The notes under the pieces were generated by a model. The model searched no databases. It worked only from the letters and a program-made list of their open reading frames with translations, and was not told the origin of the DNA. 64,000 nucleotides of DNA, taken from the NCBI GenBank assembly GCA_022495005.1, contig JAGYXB010000448.1:62001-126000 (forward strand). Direction: 5' to 3'. Positions 12,201 through 23,804 of this stretch are shown here, in pieces. Position numbers and translations under genes: made by a program. The stretch is from Rhyacophila brunnea. Taxonomy: Eukaryota > Arthropoda > Insecta > Trichoptera > Rhyacophilidae. Position 1 is the stretch's first letter; the number at the start of each line of letters is the position of its first letter.

Positions 12201-12587
12201 ACTGAGATTCGAAAACAGATGTTTGCGACGAATACTGGGTGTGCAGTGGTATGACTTTAGGATCAACGAGGAGATAAAAGAACGCACCAAGCAGCCTCTC
12301 ATCACGCTGAAAGTGAAGAGGCGACGTTGGACCTGGCTCGGCCACATGCTGCGGATGCCAGACGAGAACCTTAACCTGGCTTGCCTGTTCTTCAAACCGA
12401 CCGGATTCCGGCGTCCTGGAAGGGCGCTAAATACAGTCTACAGAGTGTATACGGCGGAGCTACGGGATGCTGGTTTGACCTGGAACGAAGCAAGAAGACT
12501 GGCGAGCGACAAGGATTCTTGGAGGCGCCGCGTGGTGTCCATATGCTCCAGTTAAGGGGCGGATATGGCAAAAGAAGAAAAGAAAGA
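9210..12587 (+). mobile_element. RTE-like non-LTR retrotransposon, near full length
   Basis: Flanked by a 10-bp target duplication ATACTTACTT (9200-9209 and 12588-12597). The sister block has the unoccupied site near 22044 (TACAATAATATACTTAAAGA), so both boundaries are secure. The element is 3378 bp: a GC-richer 5' region (9210-9585), one long reading frame, and a short 3' tail ending in AAGAAGAAAAGAAAG-type simple repeats rather than a long poly(A), as is usual for RTE elements. Base composition is clearly richer in G+C than the surroundings, consistent with transposon origin. Two in-frame stops make this copy inactive. Confidence 0.85.
9586..12555 (+). pseudogene. endonuclease-reverse transcriptase of the RTE-like LINE, two in-frame stops
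   Basis: Single-frame polyprotein of 990 codons including stops. Residues about 18-235 form an APE-type endonuclease: MRIGTYNVRTLRTPGK, LSEVRWKG, VIVMGDYNARVG and SDHELL. Residues about 440-820 form the reverse transcriptase: NYRGITLLSVPGKI, QAGFLPGQACADQI, CFVDYEKAFDS (catalytic Asp), GVRQGCVLAPFLF and HADDAVLFD, where the first residue of the usual YADD box is His. The C-terminal part contains the RRWTWLGHMLRM motif typical of this clade. In-frame TGA at 12037-12039 and TAG at 12187-12189 interrupt it; the frame is otherwise unbroken. Start chosen at ATG 9586, the first in-frame methionine close to the endonuclease. It would nick target DNA and copy its own RNA into the nick. Clade naming is by motif recall. 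Confidence 0.85.
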
Positions 12588-12853
12588 ATACTTACTTATT
12601 ATAAAGATAAGTGTAACTTATATAATATTATTAACTGTATTAATTTATGGACAATATATTATAAACAACATATTAATGTATGTGAAGTAGCCATATATTA
12701 TTAAATTTAAGTTTTAATATATGTTTTTTATTATACGATACTCCATATTTACTTCCGTCATTTCTCATTTTTTTCTGTTAAATGAAAGTAGTAAATCTAC
12801 AAAATAACCTAAAAACAAATGAAGTTTATACCCGAAACAATTGATATTTATTA

Positions 12854-12912
12854 GGTAAAGTATATTGGCGCGATACCAGTGGATATACGGGTTCAAATCC
12901 CGTTAGCCGTCG
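12854..12912 (+). repeat. tRNA-like remnant (T arm present), block copy 1
   Basis: ATACGGGTTCAAATCCCGTTAGCC contains a 5-bp stem ACGGG/CCCGT closing a TTCAAAT loop, the T arm and B box of a tRNA. The upstream half does not fold as a D or anticodon arm with a matching acceptor stem, so this is not a functional tRNA. The same piece is at 22309-22367 in the sister block, so it predates the duplication. Confidence 0.5.
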
Positions 12913-13630
12913 TATTATTCTCAAATGTGTTTTTTTTTCGAGTGAATAATATAATATATCTCATGTTTTCAAGTTATACATGTTCAATATATGGAATGTT
13001 ACATTCTCTGGTCTGGTCACACTGGTTATACTACACCCAGTAGAGTAAGCCAGTTCCCCTTAAATTTGTGTTCCCTGAATATAACACTATACGTCTTAAC
13101 CTATGTGATAGAAAAAGGGACCGCTTTAGTGTATGGGGGACATGCTAAGATGTTATAACTATGCACTAGCATTATGCATATAATATACTAAGCGTCTCAC
13201 ATAGGGGAAGAATTTCCAGATAAACCTTGATATAATTGAAGTATCATAATATATGGTACGTATATTATGTTTAGTTTGTTATGCTTTTGGTAAGGTGGAA
13301 GGAGTTGAATGAAAACTATATTGTGTCACAAACAACTACATTTATTTACTAATTATTAATTCATTTACACAATATCTACATTAGTCAGTAGATTTATTAT
13401 TTAACAGTAGGGTGAAACGATTTAGTGGGAGTCATTATACTTGTAAAACATGTCCGTTATGATTCTAATTAATCACCCAGCATTGCAAACGTACGCGTAG
13501 TAAAAATGCAATATTTATTATCTTGATTTTTCGACAAACAAAATACATAAATGCTGTGGTTTTTTATTACCATTTTAGTGCCAGGATAAATAATGTACAT
13601 CGAAATGATTTATTTCAAGTGCAAGAGTAA

Positions 13631-13986
13631 TGTCTCAACGACATTAAGCTACTTTACAAGCTGTTTGTTGACGAATTTAAAAGCGGGCGATTCCGCTACC
13701 GTGATTGTGATCAGTGATGACACACAAAACTTTCTATTCGCTGAGAAGCCAACAAGCTAATGACTACTTTGACAGAACGTAGTTCGTTTTTTTACCGGGA
13801 GGTCGCCACTACAGTAGGCCTACACGCCGGCGTGTAGCGTGTAAAGTTGACCGGCTTCCAACTTTTCTCGGTAGATTGTTTACAATCTGCTTAATAGTTT
13901 GTTCGATGATGACACTGGGTGACTTTACAGGCAGATTGTAAATTCGCCAACAAGCAGCTCGTAAAGTAGCTCACTGTCATTGACGC
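13631..13986. mobile_element. Harbinger-type MITE (356 bp)
   Basis: Present in this block and absent from the sister at about 26001, where the flanks run together as AGAGTAAAGGACC. TAA duplicated on both sides (13628-13630, 13987-13989), a 3-bp target as in PIF/Harbinger. Imperfect inverted arms share AGCTACTTTACAAGCTGTTTGTTG / AGCTACTTTACGAGCTGCTTG. No coding frame. Confidence 0.68.
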
Positions 13987-14423
13987 TAAAAGGACTCTCC
14001 GACGAGTGAAAATGACTGACGCGGAATTAACGTCATGCCACTTATTGAGGAATCGCATGATTAATGAATTTGATACATGATTGGACAATATATTAAACAT
14101 TATGTTTATTATATTGATTTACGGAGTAATGATTTATATGAAAATTGTCTTTTCGTAGGAAAAAGGTACTTTTATCTGTCGAGTTTCAAATATTACAACA
14201 ATAGTATTAAAAAAACCAAAGAATTGCTACTTTTATTTCTTCGACATTTCGAAACAGTGTTCTTGTATAAGGTTATAAAAGAACATCTGAAAATTAGATA
14301 AATCCGCATACATGTTTGTTTAAAAAATCAGTGTCTTGAAAGTATACAGTTTTATATTTCACTTGTGTACCATGTCAAAAAAAAGTAATGTTATCACTAA
14401 ATTTAGCCATATAACTATCCTTA

Positions 14424-15710
14424 TTATGTGTCTACGGAATGATTCTTTTTGTGTAATTTCATTCTACCAGGACGTATACATGAATAATCGCATTTATCAC
14501 ATTTAAATGGCTTTTCATCGGAATGAGTCATTTTGTGTGATTTCATGTTGCTAGGGGTTATACATGAATAATCACATGTATCACATTTAAATGGCTTTTC
14601 ATCAGAATGAGTCATTCTATGTGATTTCATGTTGGAAGCTCGGGTACATGAAAAATCACATTGATCACATTTAAATGGCCTTTCACCGGAATGAGTCATT
14701 TTGTGTATTTTCATTTTACCAGATTTAAAACAAGAATAATTACATTCTTCACACTTCAATAGGTTTTCACTAGAATGATTCTTTTTATGTATTTTTAGAT
14801 CAGCAGACCGTCTACATGAGAAATCACACTGATCACATTTAAATGGCTTTTCCCCAGTATGGGTCATTTTGTGAAATTTAAAAACACTGGCCCGAATACA
14901 TGAGAAATTACATTCGTCACATTTAAATGGTTTTTCACCGGTATGCGTCATTTTATGCAGTTTTAACGAACCAGTATGATTACAAACATAATTACATTCC
15001 TCGCATTTGAATCGTTTTTCAGCAGAATGAATCATTTTGTGTAATTTAAAATAACCAGATGTTCTACACGAGTACTCACATTCGTCACATTTAAATGGCT
15101 TTTCACCAGTGTGGGTTAATTTATGTCTCTTCAACTGAAAAGAATGTAAAGATGAAAAATTACATTCATCACATTTAAAGGGTTTTTCCCCAGTATGATT
15201 CAGTTTGTGAAGTTGTAAAGCTCTGTCATAATAAGATGCGTAATCACATTCTCCACATTTAAATGGCTTTTCGTTAGAATGTATCATTTCATGTCTCTTT
15301 AAGTCATTGGATTTTAAAGATGAAAAATTACATTGTGCACATTTAAATTTATTTTTATCAGTAAGAGGCTTTTTCGCCATTGCTTTTTTATGAGACGCTT
15401 TGTGAAGCTTTAGTATGTCTGATGACGCAAAAAAATCAAAACAAATACAGCACACAAAATTTTTTATATGAAAAATATTTTTTTTAATCTTTAAAACAGC
15501 TACTAATAATTTTGTGACACTAGATTGAATTCTATTTGTTTTACCAGTGTGACACAAGTCGTCCGTATGCGTTGCACAGACATTAGGTTCCCCAGTTTCC
15601 GGTTTAATGTCCTCCGTGTCTATCGTCATGCCACCATAAGGCATTTGTACATCTGACATGCTCCAAAATGATGTGACATTCGCCTCATTCGCCGTCCCCG
15701 CAGAGATCAA
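14424..15710 (-). CDS. ZnF-B, zinc-finger exon with stop codon
   Basis: Terminal exon of an intact three-exon C2H2 zinc-finger gene (49 + 51 + 428 = 528 residues). The acceptor is GTGTAG| just before 15710, phase 0, opening LISAGTANEAN. An acidic leader of about 90 residues precedes an atypical first finger (CCICFDFF...HKASH). Eleven regular C2H2 fingers follow, each C-x2-C-x12-H-x3-H with H-T/S-G/D-E-K-P-F-K-C linkers, ending HKKNHSVDT and a TAG stop. All cysteines and histidines are in place, so zinc binding and sequence-specific DNA binding are expected; helix residues vary from finger to finger. It is closely related to ZnF-C, which has one more finger. No ZAD, BTB or KRAB-like domain is visible. 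The target is unknown. Confidence 0.88.
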   Translation of the reverse strand: MISAGTANEANVTSFWSMSDVQMPYGGMTIDTEDIKPETGEPNVCATHTDDLCHTGKTNRIQSSVTKLLVAVLKIKKNIFHIKNFVCCICFDFFASSDILKLHKASHKKAMAKKPLTDKNKFKCAQCNFSSLKSNDLKRHEMIHSNEKPFKCGECDYASYYDRALQLHKLNHTGEKPFKCDECNFSSLHSFQLKRHKLTHTGEKPFKCDECEYSCRTSGYFKLHKMIHSAEKRFKCEECNYVCNHTGSLKLHKMTHTGEKPFKCDECNFSCIRASVFKFHKMTHTGEKPFKCDQCDFSCRRSADLKIHKKNHSSENLLKCEECNYSCFKSGKMKIHKMTHSGERPFKCDQCDFSCTRASNMKSHRMTHSDEKPFKCDTCDYSCITPSNMKSHKMTHSDEKPFKCDKCDYSCIRPGRMKLHKKNHSVDT

Positions 15711-16520
15711 CTACACAAAACAAATATGAAGATTAAATTAGATGTCTGACTCAAAATACTATTAACCTACTTAATAAATATCTCTAGTTTATCAAAAAAA
15801 GACATTGGTTGGGCCAATTATGATCGCTTTCATCGCTCCTATCATAAATTCCCAGTTATTGTTGCAGGACAGGCGACCAGCTATTGCGGGTCATCGACCG
15901 TGATTGAATAACACTTAGTTGCCTTAAGTTACCTCAAAATAAGGGGCAAGTTCTAGACTTGGTACAGCTAGACCTAGATGTAATCACAAGTGCATACGGG
16001 CTGATACAAAAATTAATTGTACATTACGGTCGGGTCAACTTGATAAAGTGTGACCGTCGTCCAAGCGATAATTCTGAACACCTGATAAGCCGTGACACCA
16101 GGACTTGGTATTCATCAACCTTATTTATATCATTCATCGAAAGTGTACCGTCAATTGCCGTGGGTAACCTAACAAATAAATACCGCGCGAGTGATAGTGC
16201 AACCAAACCATGGAGCCAGCCTCAACAGTAATAGGTTCAGTACCTGGTATCCAAACATAACGCCCCCAGCATCCACATCCAGCTTCACAATCATTCTAAT
16301 CAATAACAGTCCATTATAAAAAGCGCAACCAGACATAAATAAAGAAAGAGTTTTCAACTGATTTCAAATGGGTTGAATAATAATGTCCCGTATTGCTACT
16401 ACTCCAGCAAAAGATATACAGTTGAATACTTGTTATGAACTGGAATTTCTTATGTTGTGCATTTTGGTTGTAATAGTAAAAATAAACATGGTCAAAATTA
16501 AAATAATGCTTGAAAGGTAC

Positions 16521-16673
16521 CTGATTTTTTGGCAACGATTCTGAATATGAGCAGCCAGGTGTAGCATCGTCATAATTAAATGGGAGTGTTTTTTCTTCCT
16601 CAAACTCGGTCTTGAAGCCAACTCGTTCAGAATCAATCTCAGAAGTTATATTGACTAGATCTGTTACAGGGTT
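16521..16673 (-). CDS. ZnF-B, exon 2
   Basis: 153 bp, 51 codons, phase 0 to phase 0. Acceptor TTTTTTCAG|AACCCTG, donor AATCAG|GTACC. Peptide begins NPVTDLVNITSEIDSERVGF and ends GCSYSESLPKNQ. It contains FKTE, a Psi-K-x-E motif, within an acidic run. Nearly identical to ZnF-C exon 2 (31705-31857), showing that reading frame has been kept after duplication. Confidence 0.8.
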
Positions 16674-17850
16674 CTGAAAAAAACAATATATCTACGAGTG
16701 GTGAAGAATGATACAACGATTTTACGGTCCTGCTGTGGACTGCTCTTACGTCACCTGATCAAGTACTCACTATTACTAACTAGACTAGCAGAGTCAGCTG
16801 GCGGTCGCCAGTCTGTCTCGCTAGGACTTGCAGACGGCTTGGCGTCCTATTATCATGTTGTTGGATTTTAATATAATTATGAAATCTGCATAGACGGCGT
16901 CATAGTTTCCCTTCGAGATGGATTTTCATTCACCTCAGACAGTTTGACATTTCGCTGATTTGTCAGTTTTACGATTTGTTTGTCGTCACAGCCAATATAA
17001 ATTTTGTGTTATATGCGTTGTCTATCTAGAGTCTGGTCTTCAGAATTCTTGTTGTGTCTTCTGACACCACCTCAGGCTGCTAGGCCTAGCAGAACAGCTG
17101 GCAATCGTCGATTGCTACCACTGACATTTTAATAAAAATATGTGTAGGTACGAATATATAAGTGTTTAGTTAAATTACGTGCATTTCAATATGATAAATA
17201 ATTATACATCTCAATCATTCGAATATAAAGCAATATGTGATTATTATAAAAATATCGATCCAATATAACGTGAACATTAATCATCCACGGGTCCCATTTA
17301 GATAATAGAAGAAGATTAGCAAATTAAAAAATTAATTTAAACATTATTTTGTTTCATTGTCTATAAAAAATAAATGCTGGCAGCCGTAGAATAATATTAA
17401 AAAAATCAAATTATGAATTAAAATTTAACATTAAACAATATAGTTTCCCATAAATACAAATAAAAATAAATTGATAAATCTCTCAATTTCTAATGTGTAA
17501 ATTAACGAATTAATCAATGAAAATGTTTAAAACAATTAGAGATTTTTTTCGGTCCGAATGATTGTGTATTAACCCGTTCAGTGCGCTCACCCACCGCCTT
17601 CTTTAGTGGGCAATGGCTCACCACGCCTGGCCCAAGGCCAGTAGAGGTCATTAGCATATTATCTAATTGGCGTAATCAAGGAGTGATTAGTAGCTAAGCA
17701 GTGAATGTATTCATGTCAAAACTAATTTGCAGAGTGAGGAGGGTAAAAAAATATCAAACATGTTTGAAATCCAACGAGCCTGCATAATCATTTAAACTAT
17801 AAATAAACTGAAATTCACTACAACGATATATTGAAATATTGAAAACTAAC

Positions 17851-17997
17851 CTCAAAAGTATTACAATCATCTTCAAATATCTCTTTTTTTATAAAAAGGC
17901 CGGCGTTCGAGCTGATTGGATACAATAGTGGTACATCGAACCGGTGCTGTTCTTGTGAGGCAGATATGCACTCATCCGGATCGGGTTTTACATCCAT
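17851..17997 (-). CDS. ZnF-B, exon 1 with start codon
   Basis: 147 bp, 49 codons, ATG at 17997-17995, donor GAG|GTTAGT. The peptide starts MDVKPDPDE, has IKKEIFEDD near its end and finishes NTFE. Start, length and donor are identical in arrangement to ZnF-C exon 1. The promoter region 5' of it is conserved between the two blocks up to about 18655, apart from an inserted element at 18090-18522. Confidence 0.8.
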
Positions 17998-18089
17998 TTT
18001 ACGTATTTAAAACAAAAATATGCCACGTCAGCCCGACACGTCAATATAGAATCTCACTGTCGTTACCATAGACTAATATTCTGTCGTAA

Positions 18090-18522
18090 TAGTGTTGCCA
18101 TCTTTTCAAAGTGGAATTATATTACAGAGCCTCCAAAATTATAGTATTTCTGGGGAAATATATGACGCGTTGTCATCTGTCGAAAATGTATAGTTTTTTT
18201 GTTTCTCAGAAAAAATAACGGAGAATTTGAGAAATTCCGAAGCCCCTATTTATTTAGGTACCTCTTCCGACCAAAAATGTTAACCGGAAAATTCAAGGAA
18301 TTTCATTTTAAACCAAAGTGAAGGGACTTTTTTACGCTTTTCAAGCATATTTTTTTCCAAGTTTTACAATTTTTCTTAAATTGCGAAATTATAGTACTTT
18401 GTACCAATTTATCTAACGAAAATATCGAAATTTTAGTTCTTTTTACATATTTTTTACGATATTAGTCCACGGACTAAAATTATAGTACAAATACTATAAT
18501 TATAGTACGGTTGGCAACACTG
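18090..18522. mobile_element. hAT-type non-autonomous element (433 bp), 93 bp upstream of ZnF-B
   Basis: 8-bp target duplication TGTCGTAA (18082-18089 and 18523-18530), with the empty site in the sister block near 34663 (ATTGTCGTAGGTAAC). Terminal inverted repeat (T/C)AGTGTTGCCA. Repeated ATTATAGTAC motifs inside. It separates the proximal ZnF-B promoter from more distal sequence that ZnF-C retains in continuity. Confidence 0.78.
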
Positions 18523-18696
18523 TGTCGTAACAAAAGACGCCATAGAGCAATCGATTGCATTGAATTTGACACTTTATGTTATTTTAATGCTGTTCACTGG
18601 ATACCAACCTAGTTATTTATTATTATATAGGTACTTACATAATAATTATTATGTTGCTGAAAATTAGGTACCTAGTTTTTGCTTGAAATGTAATCC

Positions 18697-18829
18697 CGTG
18701 TCCACACCGGCAAGTTGCTGAAACCTCATAAAATTTCACGATAATAACCTATGAAAATTTGTTTGACCAAAAATTATTTTAATCAAAATTCAATGAGGTT
18801 GACAGCAATTTGTTGCCAATGTGGACACG
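18697..18829. repeat. short MITE with 30-bp inverted ends
   Basis: CGTGTCCACACCGGCAAGTT at the left matches the reverse complement of the right end, CGTGTCCACATTGGCAACAA, and both continue into GCTG..AACCTCAT. 133 bp, non-coding. Confidence 0.6.
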
Positions 18830-19088
18830 GCTGAAGGCTAGGTATCAATCATATTGAATAAAAAATGGATCGATATTATCAACACCTTCTAATAATTTGC
18901 GAGTATATTGACCCAATTAATATAGGTATTTAAACAAAATTTGAGTTTTTATGCTGTGAACTGACATAATTTTTCAACGTATGGCGGAATCAAGTCGTGT
19001 CCGGAAACTTGTACGTATGCAGTTCGCCGTAATACAGTGAAGTGTCACTTCACCGTAAAACATTATAACGGAAATAATATAATAAGTA

Positions 19089-21630
19089 AGGTGAGTCGGA
19101 GTAAGTGTGACATAGAATTTAATGAGATGAATTTCAACCTGGTTCATGATGAATAGGTATGTTTTAAACAGTTGAAAACTTTACCATATGATCTACAATA
19201 TCATTACAATTAATATTTACAGAAGGAACCCACTGTATATCTTACTATAATACGCCATTTTAATATTTTTTGATTACCAGTCACTTTGTTACACTTACCC
19301 CAATATTGGGGTAACATGTGGACATGCATAGAAAGGTAATTTATCATTTAATCATATTGATTCTCAAATTAAAACTTTTGTATAAATTTTCAACAAAAAT
19401 GATCTCTATCCTTTTTTTTGGAGTAAGTGTGTCATACTAAGGTATGTAGAGCTAGTGATGTGCCGAAACAAAAATGACGTTTTTTATTATGTAGATACTT
19501 AATTATTTAATGTGGTTACCTCAGCAACAGGAGTGGTAGGTAAATCAATCAAAGGCTTTACTTATAATTTTATTCGTCTCGAAAGAGCACAAATACAAAG
19601 TATACAATACAGGAATGCAGAGTAAGCCTAAAATAGTCAGTACTTACATGACAAAGACGTAAGCACTTACAGTAAAGTCAAAACGATAAAGAAGTTTGTC
19701 GATTGTGTGCGGCGTGAGAATAAGTGTACGAAAGAATGAGTTAAATTTGAAATGTTATAATAGCTTCACCAAGAATTAACAGGGTAAAACATTATTTTTT
19801 TAGCTCGAAACAGTGAGCATTAACAAGCAGTTGATGAAATTTAATATACCTAACATGATTATTTTCGTATTATTAAAAAATTAAATAACAATAAACAAAA
19901 ATAAAATGTGGATACAAATAGAGAGTAAGATATAAAAAAAAAAAAATTAATACTTACCCAAAAACATTAAATCTATAGTAACGTTTTGGGTCTCATTCTC
20001 GAATCATTCTTTCGTTTTTACTGTACTTACAATTCACGTTAAGTGCTTTCTTACAAAACTATTTATTCTAACTTAATTATTTCGGATTGCAATATTTGAA
20101 ATTGCATGACTAGGTACCTACTGAATATTGTAACCAGAGATTTTTGTTTTGAAAATTATTTCGCCTCTTCGTCCAGTTGATGGTTGAGGCAATATGCAGA
20201 TGACATCCTCTTCTTTCACTTCGTGAATGTTTTCTACTCTTGGAAATGAAAACATAGCTTCGTTTTCTTTTTTAACCGTCTTAAGTTTTCGAGCAAACTT
20301 TGTCAGAATTCTGTCATCTTGCTCAAATTTTATGATAACTCCGACAAAATGTTTAACAGTCTTTTTTGTAGCAAATTTTACTACAATCCATTTTCCAATC
20401 TCTAACATTTCTGAATAAGATGCACCTGCAGTATCATCAAACTGATCAAACATTGATATATTAAGCATATTAATTGAAGGATTGTTTTCCTCATCGCGCG
20501 AGCAAACCATTATTATAGTCTTGCATGTTATCTTCGCTTTCGTCACTTGATGTCCATGACAAATCTTCTTCCGATGACATGGGTTCGTGTTTTTTTTTGT
20601 TTTGGTGTACTTTTATCGGTTTCAATACATTCTTCTGCATGTTAGTTTTGTCTTGCGATGGCTTTATTTTCTTTTCTATTGGGACATTATTTTTCATTCG
20701 CTCTATAACATCATAACATGTAATCACTTCTCCTCCTGGAGCAACCATTTTTCCCTTATTCTTTATAGGCGCCTTACTACTGATAGAATTCAGCAAAAGT
20801 GTTTCAAGCGAAGTTTTTTCTATATTTTCTGCAGTAAACTTTTGTAACAGTGGCATTTCTATTAAACTTTCGGTAACTTCTTTATTTGGTAATTGAACAA
20901 CTTTGCAATCCAGAATTAAAGGCTTAGAAGAACATTTTTGAGTCGAACAGTCCCCATACAGATTGACGATTTTTTTTCTTCTTTCGAAAATTCGATTTAT
21001 AGCGATTTTCGCGAATTCAAAATCAAATTTTCAGAGTTCCTTGGATTTCGAATTATCTAGGTTATACTGGTATACAAATTCTTACATATAAACATTCTAT
21101 TTCAATTACGAACATTTTCGATCTTCGATACTTCGATCGATATAAATAATGCGTCATGTCCCATCACTAGTTAAAATATTGACTTGCAAATTCAGAGAAA
21201 ATATATGGGGGAAGTGTGAGACAATACAAAGGCACACTTACCCCACGTGTTTACTTTCGTGGGGGAAGTGTGTCTACTTGATTAAAGGTTTCAAATGCTT
21301 ATAAATCAGTAAAACGATAACACAACGTGAAGCAGCGTATCAAAACACATATACTCACCAATTTTTACAACCACAATGTGCAGATTTCCGTGTTTAAAAA
21401 AATATTTTAGTAACTGCTAACAACTCACTCGACGACATCAAAATGGCTACTGGAGAATAATCCATGTAGTCACCTCAGGAAATATGGTATCAACACCATC
21501 TTTGATTATGTTTATAAATCAGTGAGTTTGCTATCATCTTTCTATAGATGGCAGCATCCAATTTGTAGTAGATACTGAGAAAACTTAGTAGCTACACTTA
21601 CCCCAAAGTCACACTTACCCCGACTCACCA
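19089..21630 (-). mobile_element. pogo-like (Tc1/mariner superfamily) element, internally deleted
   Basis: Ends AGGTGAGTCGGAGTAAGTGT and, at the other side, the reverse complement of TTACCCCGACTCACCA, with TA on both outer sides (19087-19088, 21631-21632). GGGGTAAGTGTG-type motifs are repeated inside each end (near 19295, 21240, 21605), possible transposase-binding repeats. The 2.5-kb interior keeps only the C-terminal part of a protein on the minus strand; no DDE catalytic region is seen, so it is non-autonomous. A related fragment lies inverted at 35137-36597. Confidence 0.65.
20118..20970 (-). pseudogene. C-terminal remnant of a pogo/jerky-like transposase
   Basis: Open from about 20970 (YGDCSTQKCSSKPLIL) through a Lys/Ser-rich linker with an acidic patch (MSSEEDLSWTSSDESED), then a one-base frameshift near 20490, then a compact domain: EIGKWIVVKFATKKTVKHF, VGVIIK, FPRVENIHEVKEEDVICILP, RRGEIIF, stop at 20118. 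The spacing of this last part resembles the small beta-rich C-terminal domain I recall in insect pogo/jerky-type DDE proteins. That is recall, not a search result. The catalytic domain is missing, so no transposase activity is expected. The same protein end is found at 35137-35523. Confidence 0.5.
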
Positions 21631-21709
21631 TACCTATATTAAAGACGGTCCAATCATGTCTAAATCAAACACGGTTCTTATCGATTCAGTGTTTACACTT
21701 TACAGCAAG

Positions 21710-21785
21710 AAAGCAGCAAACAAATTTTGAAAATAGCCGATATACTGGATTATTTGTTAGGTTAGGTTAGGTTAAGTTTTATCGC
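21710..21785. repeat. fragment related to the 170-bp hairpin element
   Basis: TTTTGAAAATAGCCGATA followed by CTGGATTATTTGTTAGGTTAGG matches one arm of the hairpin element at 52786-52955. TTAGG occurs in three tandem copies here. Confidence 0.5.
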
Positions 21786-22308
21786 TAGAATCTATGTATT
21801 TTGCCAACATTAGCTATGAAACTTGAATTAATTAATGTTCATTATTGAATCTAAAAAAATTGGAGACCGTATAGTAGGTATACGGTCATCGCTGTCCGAT
21901 AAGAAAGCTCACGGCGAACTGTGACACGGTGAAATGCTTTACGTAGGTACTTACAATTTACAAATATGTTTCAAGAGGTTGTTAAATATATTTTTCCCAT
22001 TTATGTGTAAGTATTTCAAAATAATTATTTTAAATACAATAATATACTTAAAGATAAGTGTAACTTATATAATATTATAAACTGTATTAATCTATGGACA
22101 ATATATTATAAACAACATATTAACGTATGTGAAGTAGCCATACCTTATTAAATTTTAGTTTTTTTTTTATATATACGGTACTCCATATTATTTACCTCCA
22201 ACGTCATTCCTCATTTTTTTCTGATAAATGAAAGTAGTAAACCTACAAATAACCTGAAAACGCCTGCGATATATTCTTACCCGAAAAAATCACAATTGAA
22301 ATTTATTG

Positions 22309-22367
22309 GGTAAAGCATATTGGCGCGATACCAATGGATATACGGGTTCAAATCCCGTTAGCCGTCG
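22309..22367 (+). repeat. tRNA-like remnant (T arm present), block copy 2
   Basis: Sister copy of 12854-12912, differing at a few positions; same intact T arm (ACGGG-TTCAAAT-CCCGT) and same lack of a complete cloverleaf. Confidence 0.5.
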
Positions 22368-23804
22368 TATTATTTTCAAATGTGATTTTTTTCGAGTGAC
22401 TAGGTATATAATATTATCACATGTTTTCAAGTTATGCATGTTCATATATTATGGAATGTTACATTCTCAAATCTTGCGAATTATTCATTGCATACTATAA
22501 ATGGTTGATTGAATGTGGTAAAATCTTAAATATAAAATAATTTCGACTGTTCTGGCAGAAGACACTTATTCGAAAAAATGACATATTGAGTTAGTTATAC
22601 TAAAATGTTCCTTATTTCAAACTTTAGGTGTCTGGAAACCTTCTTAATAAATAAACTGTCTTTATTTTAAAGTCATCCTTTTTATGATTACTTAGTAAAC
22701 TAACATGATATAGACCAATTTAAACATTTTAACAACTTCAAAGTCAAAACTAGTATTCTCCAATTAGTGTGTTCTGCCAGAACAGAGACGAAATACAATG
22801 CCAAACAAAAATCAAAATTGTATTAGTCGGATACCGGCCAATGTGCATAATCAATTTAGCCACCTGCTTTCTAGCAAATTACGTTGAATTTCAATAACTA
22901 ATAGAATTCTCTGTAAAATTGTAGTTTTAACACGCTATTAATAATTATTACCTACCAATAATTATTGAATAAAGTTTTTCTTTATTCAACAAATAAATCA
23001 CAAAATTTCAGAATAGAGATAGGACAATTTGGACAATGTCAGATATAGGACAATTTCAATGTTAAATTAATATTTTTCTTGAAGGTCATAGTTATATTTA
23101 TCGTTGTTCTGTTTTGTCACTGTTCTGTTTTGTCGTGTTCTGTTTGGTCGTGTTCTGTGTAAATGGCTATTTATTCAATATGGCGAAGAGCGCATGTTAC
23201 TTGATTACCAAAAAAGGATCATGATTACTTCTTCATAATTAATTTAGTGCTCAGTGTTGACAATTAAATAATTCATGTGGAATTATTATTTAAAAAATAC
23301 AGAAATCATTAAAAATAAGCGGACTAACATTTGGAGACTGCTACTGTAGAACATAACTATGGAACAGATTAATAAATTAGAAATGTAAAAGATATGCCAT
23401 GGACTTTTAAAGTCCTGCAGCAGGGCAGTTCATGGCCTGACCGCCATAAAACCCAAGTAAAAAAACCGCGTCGACTGTTCCCAAAGATTATGTAAGGACG
23501 TTAAATTAACCTGCCAAGCTAACATGCATAATTATTATTTATTGAAAATAGCAAATTATTTAACACGTGTTTTAGTTTATCCATGTTTTTTCTTACTCGA
23601 GATATAAGGACTGTCATACTACACCCAGTAGAGCAAGCCAGTTCCCATTCGTATTGTGTTCCCTGAATATAACACTATGGTGTGGGGTACATGCTAAGAT
23701 GTTAATACTATATTATAATATAACTATGCACTAGCATTATGCATATAATATACAAAGCGTCTCAAGATTTTCCAGATAAACCTTGATATAATTGAATTAC
23801 TATA

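Larger units (their letters stand above)
9133..18655. repeat. duplicated block, copy 1 (holds ZnF-B)
   Basis: Colinear with 21968-34800. Shared landmarks in order: CAGGTTGTTAAA / AGGTTGTTAAA, the TTCAAATCCCGTTAGCCGTC tRNA-like piece, CTACACCCAGTAGAG, GGTAAGGTGGAAGGAGT, the zinc-finger exon, its two 5' exons, and CATTCGATTGCATTGAA-type sequence 5' of the gene. Each copy has its own later insertions. This copy carries the RTE-like LINE, a 356-bp MITE and a 433-bp hAT-type element that copy 2 lacks. Boundaries are read by eye and are approximate. Confidence 0.75.

Noticed and set aside
9799..12395. Many open frames antisense to the LINE polyprotein (for example near 9799-10269, 10561-10947, 11487-11825)
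   Set aside because: They lie entirely opposite a recognised endonuclease-reverse transcriptase frame and owe their length to its GC-rich codons; none has a motif of its own.
12854..12912. Functional tRNA gene
   Set aside because: Only the T arm folds; there is no matching acceptor, D or anticodon arm in either block copy.
16780..17115. LTR-like direct repeat CTAGCAGA..CAGCTGGC at both sides of a 300-bp stretch absent from the sister block
   Set aside because: The repeats are short and imperfect and no element ends or target duplication could be fixed, so it is not reported as a mobile element.
21740..21780. Telomere or telomere-associated end
   Set aside because: Only three TTAGG units, inside a dispersed hairpin repeat family also seen at 52786, with unique sequence on both sides.
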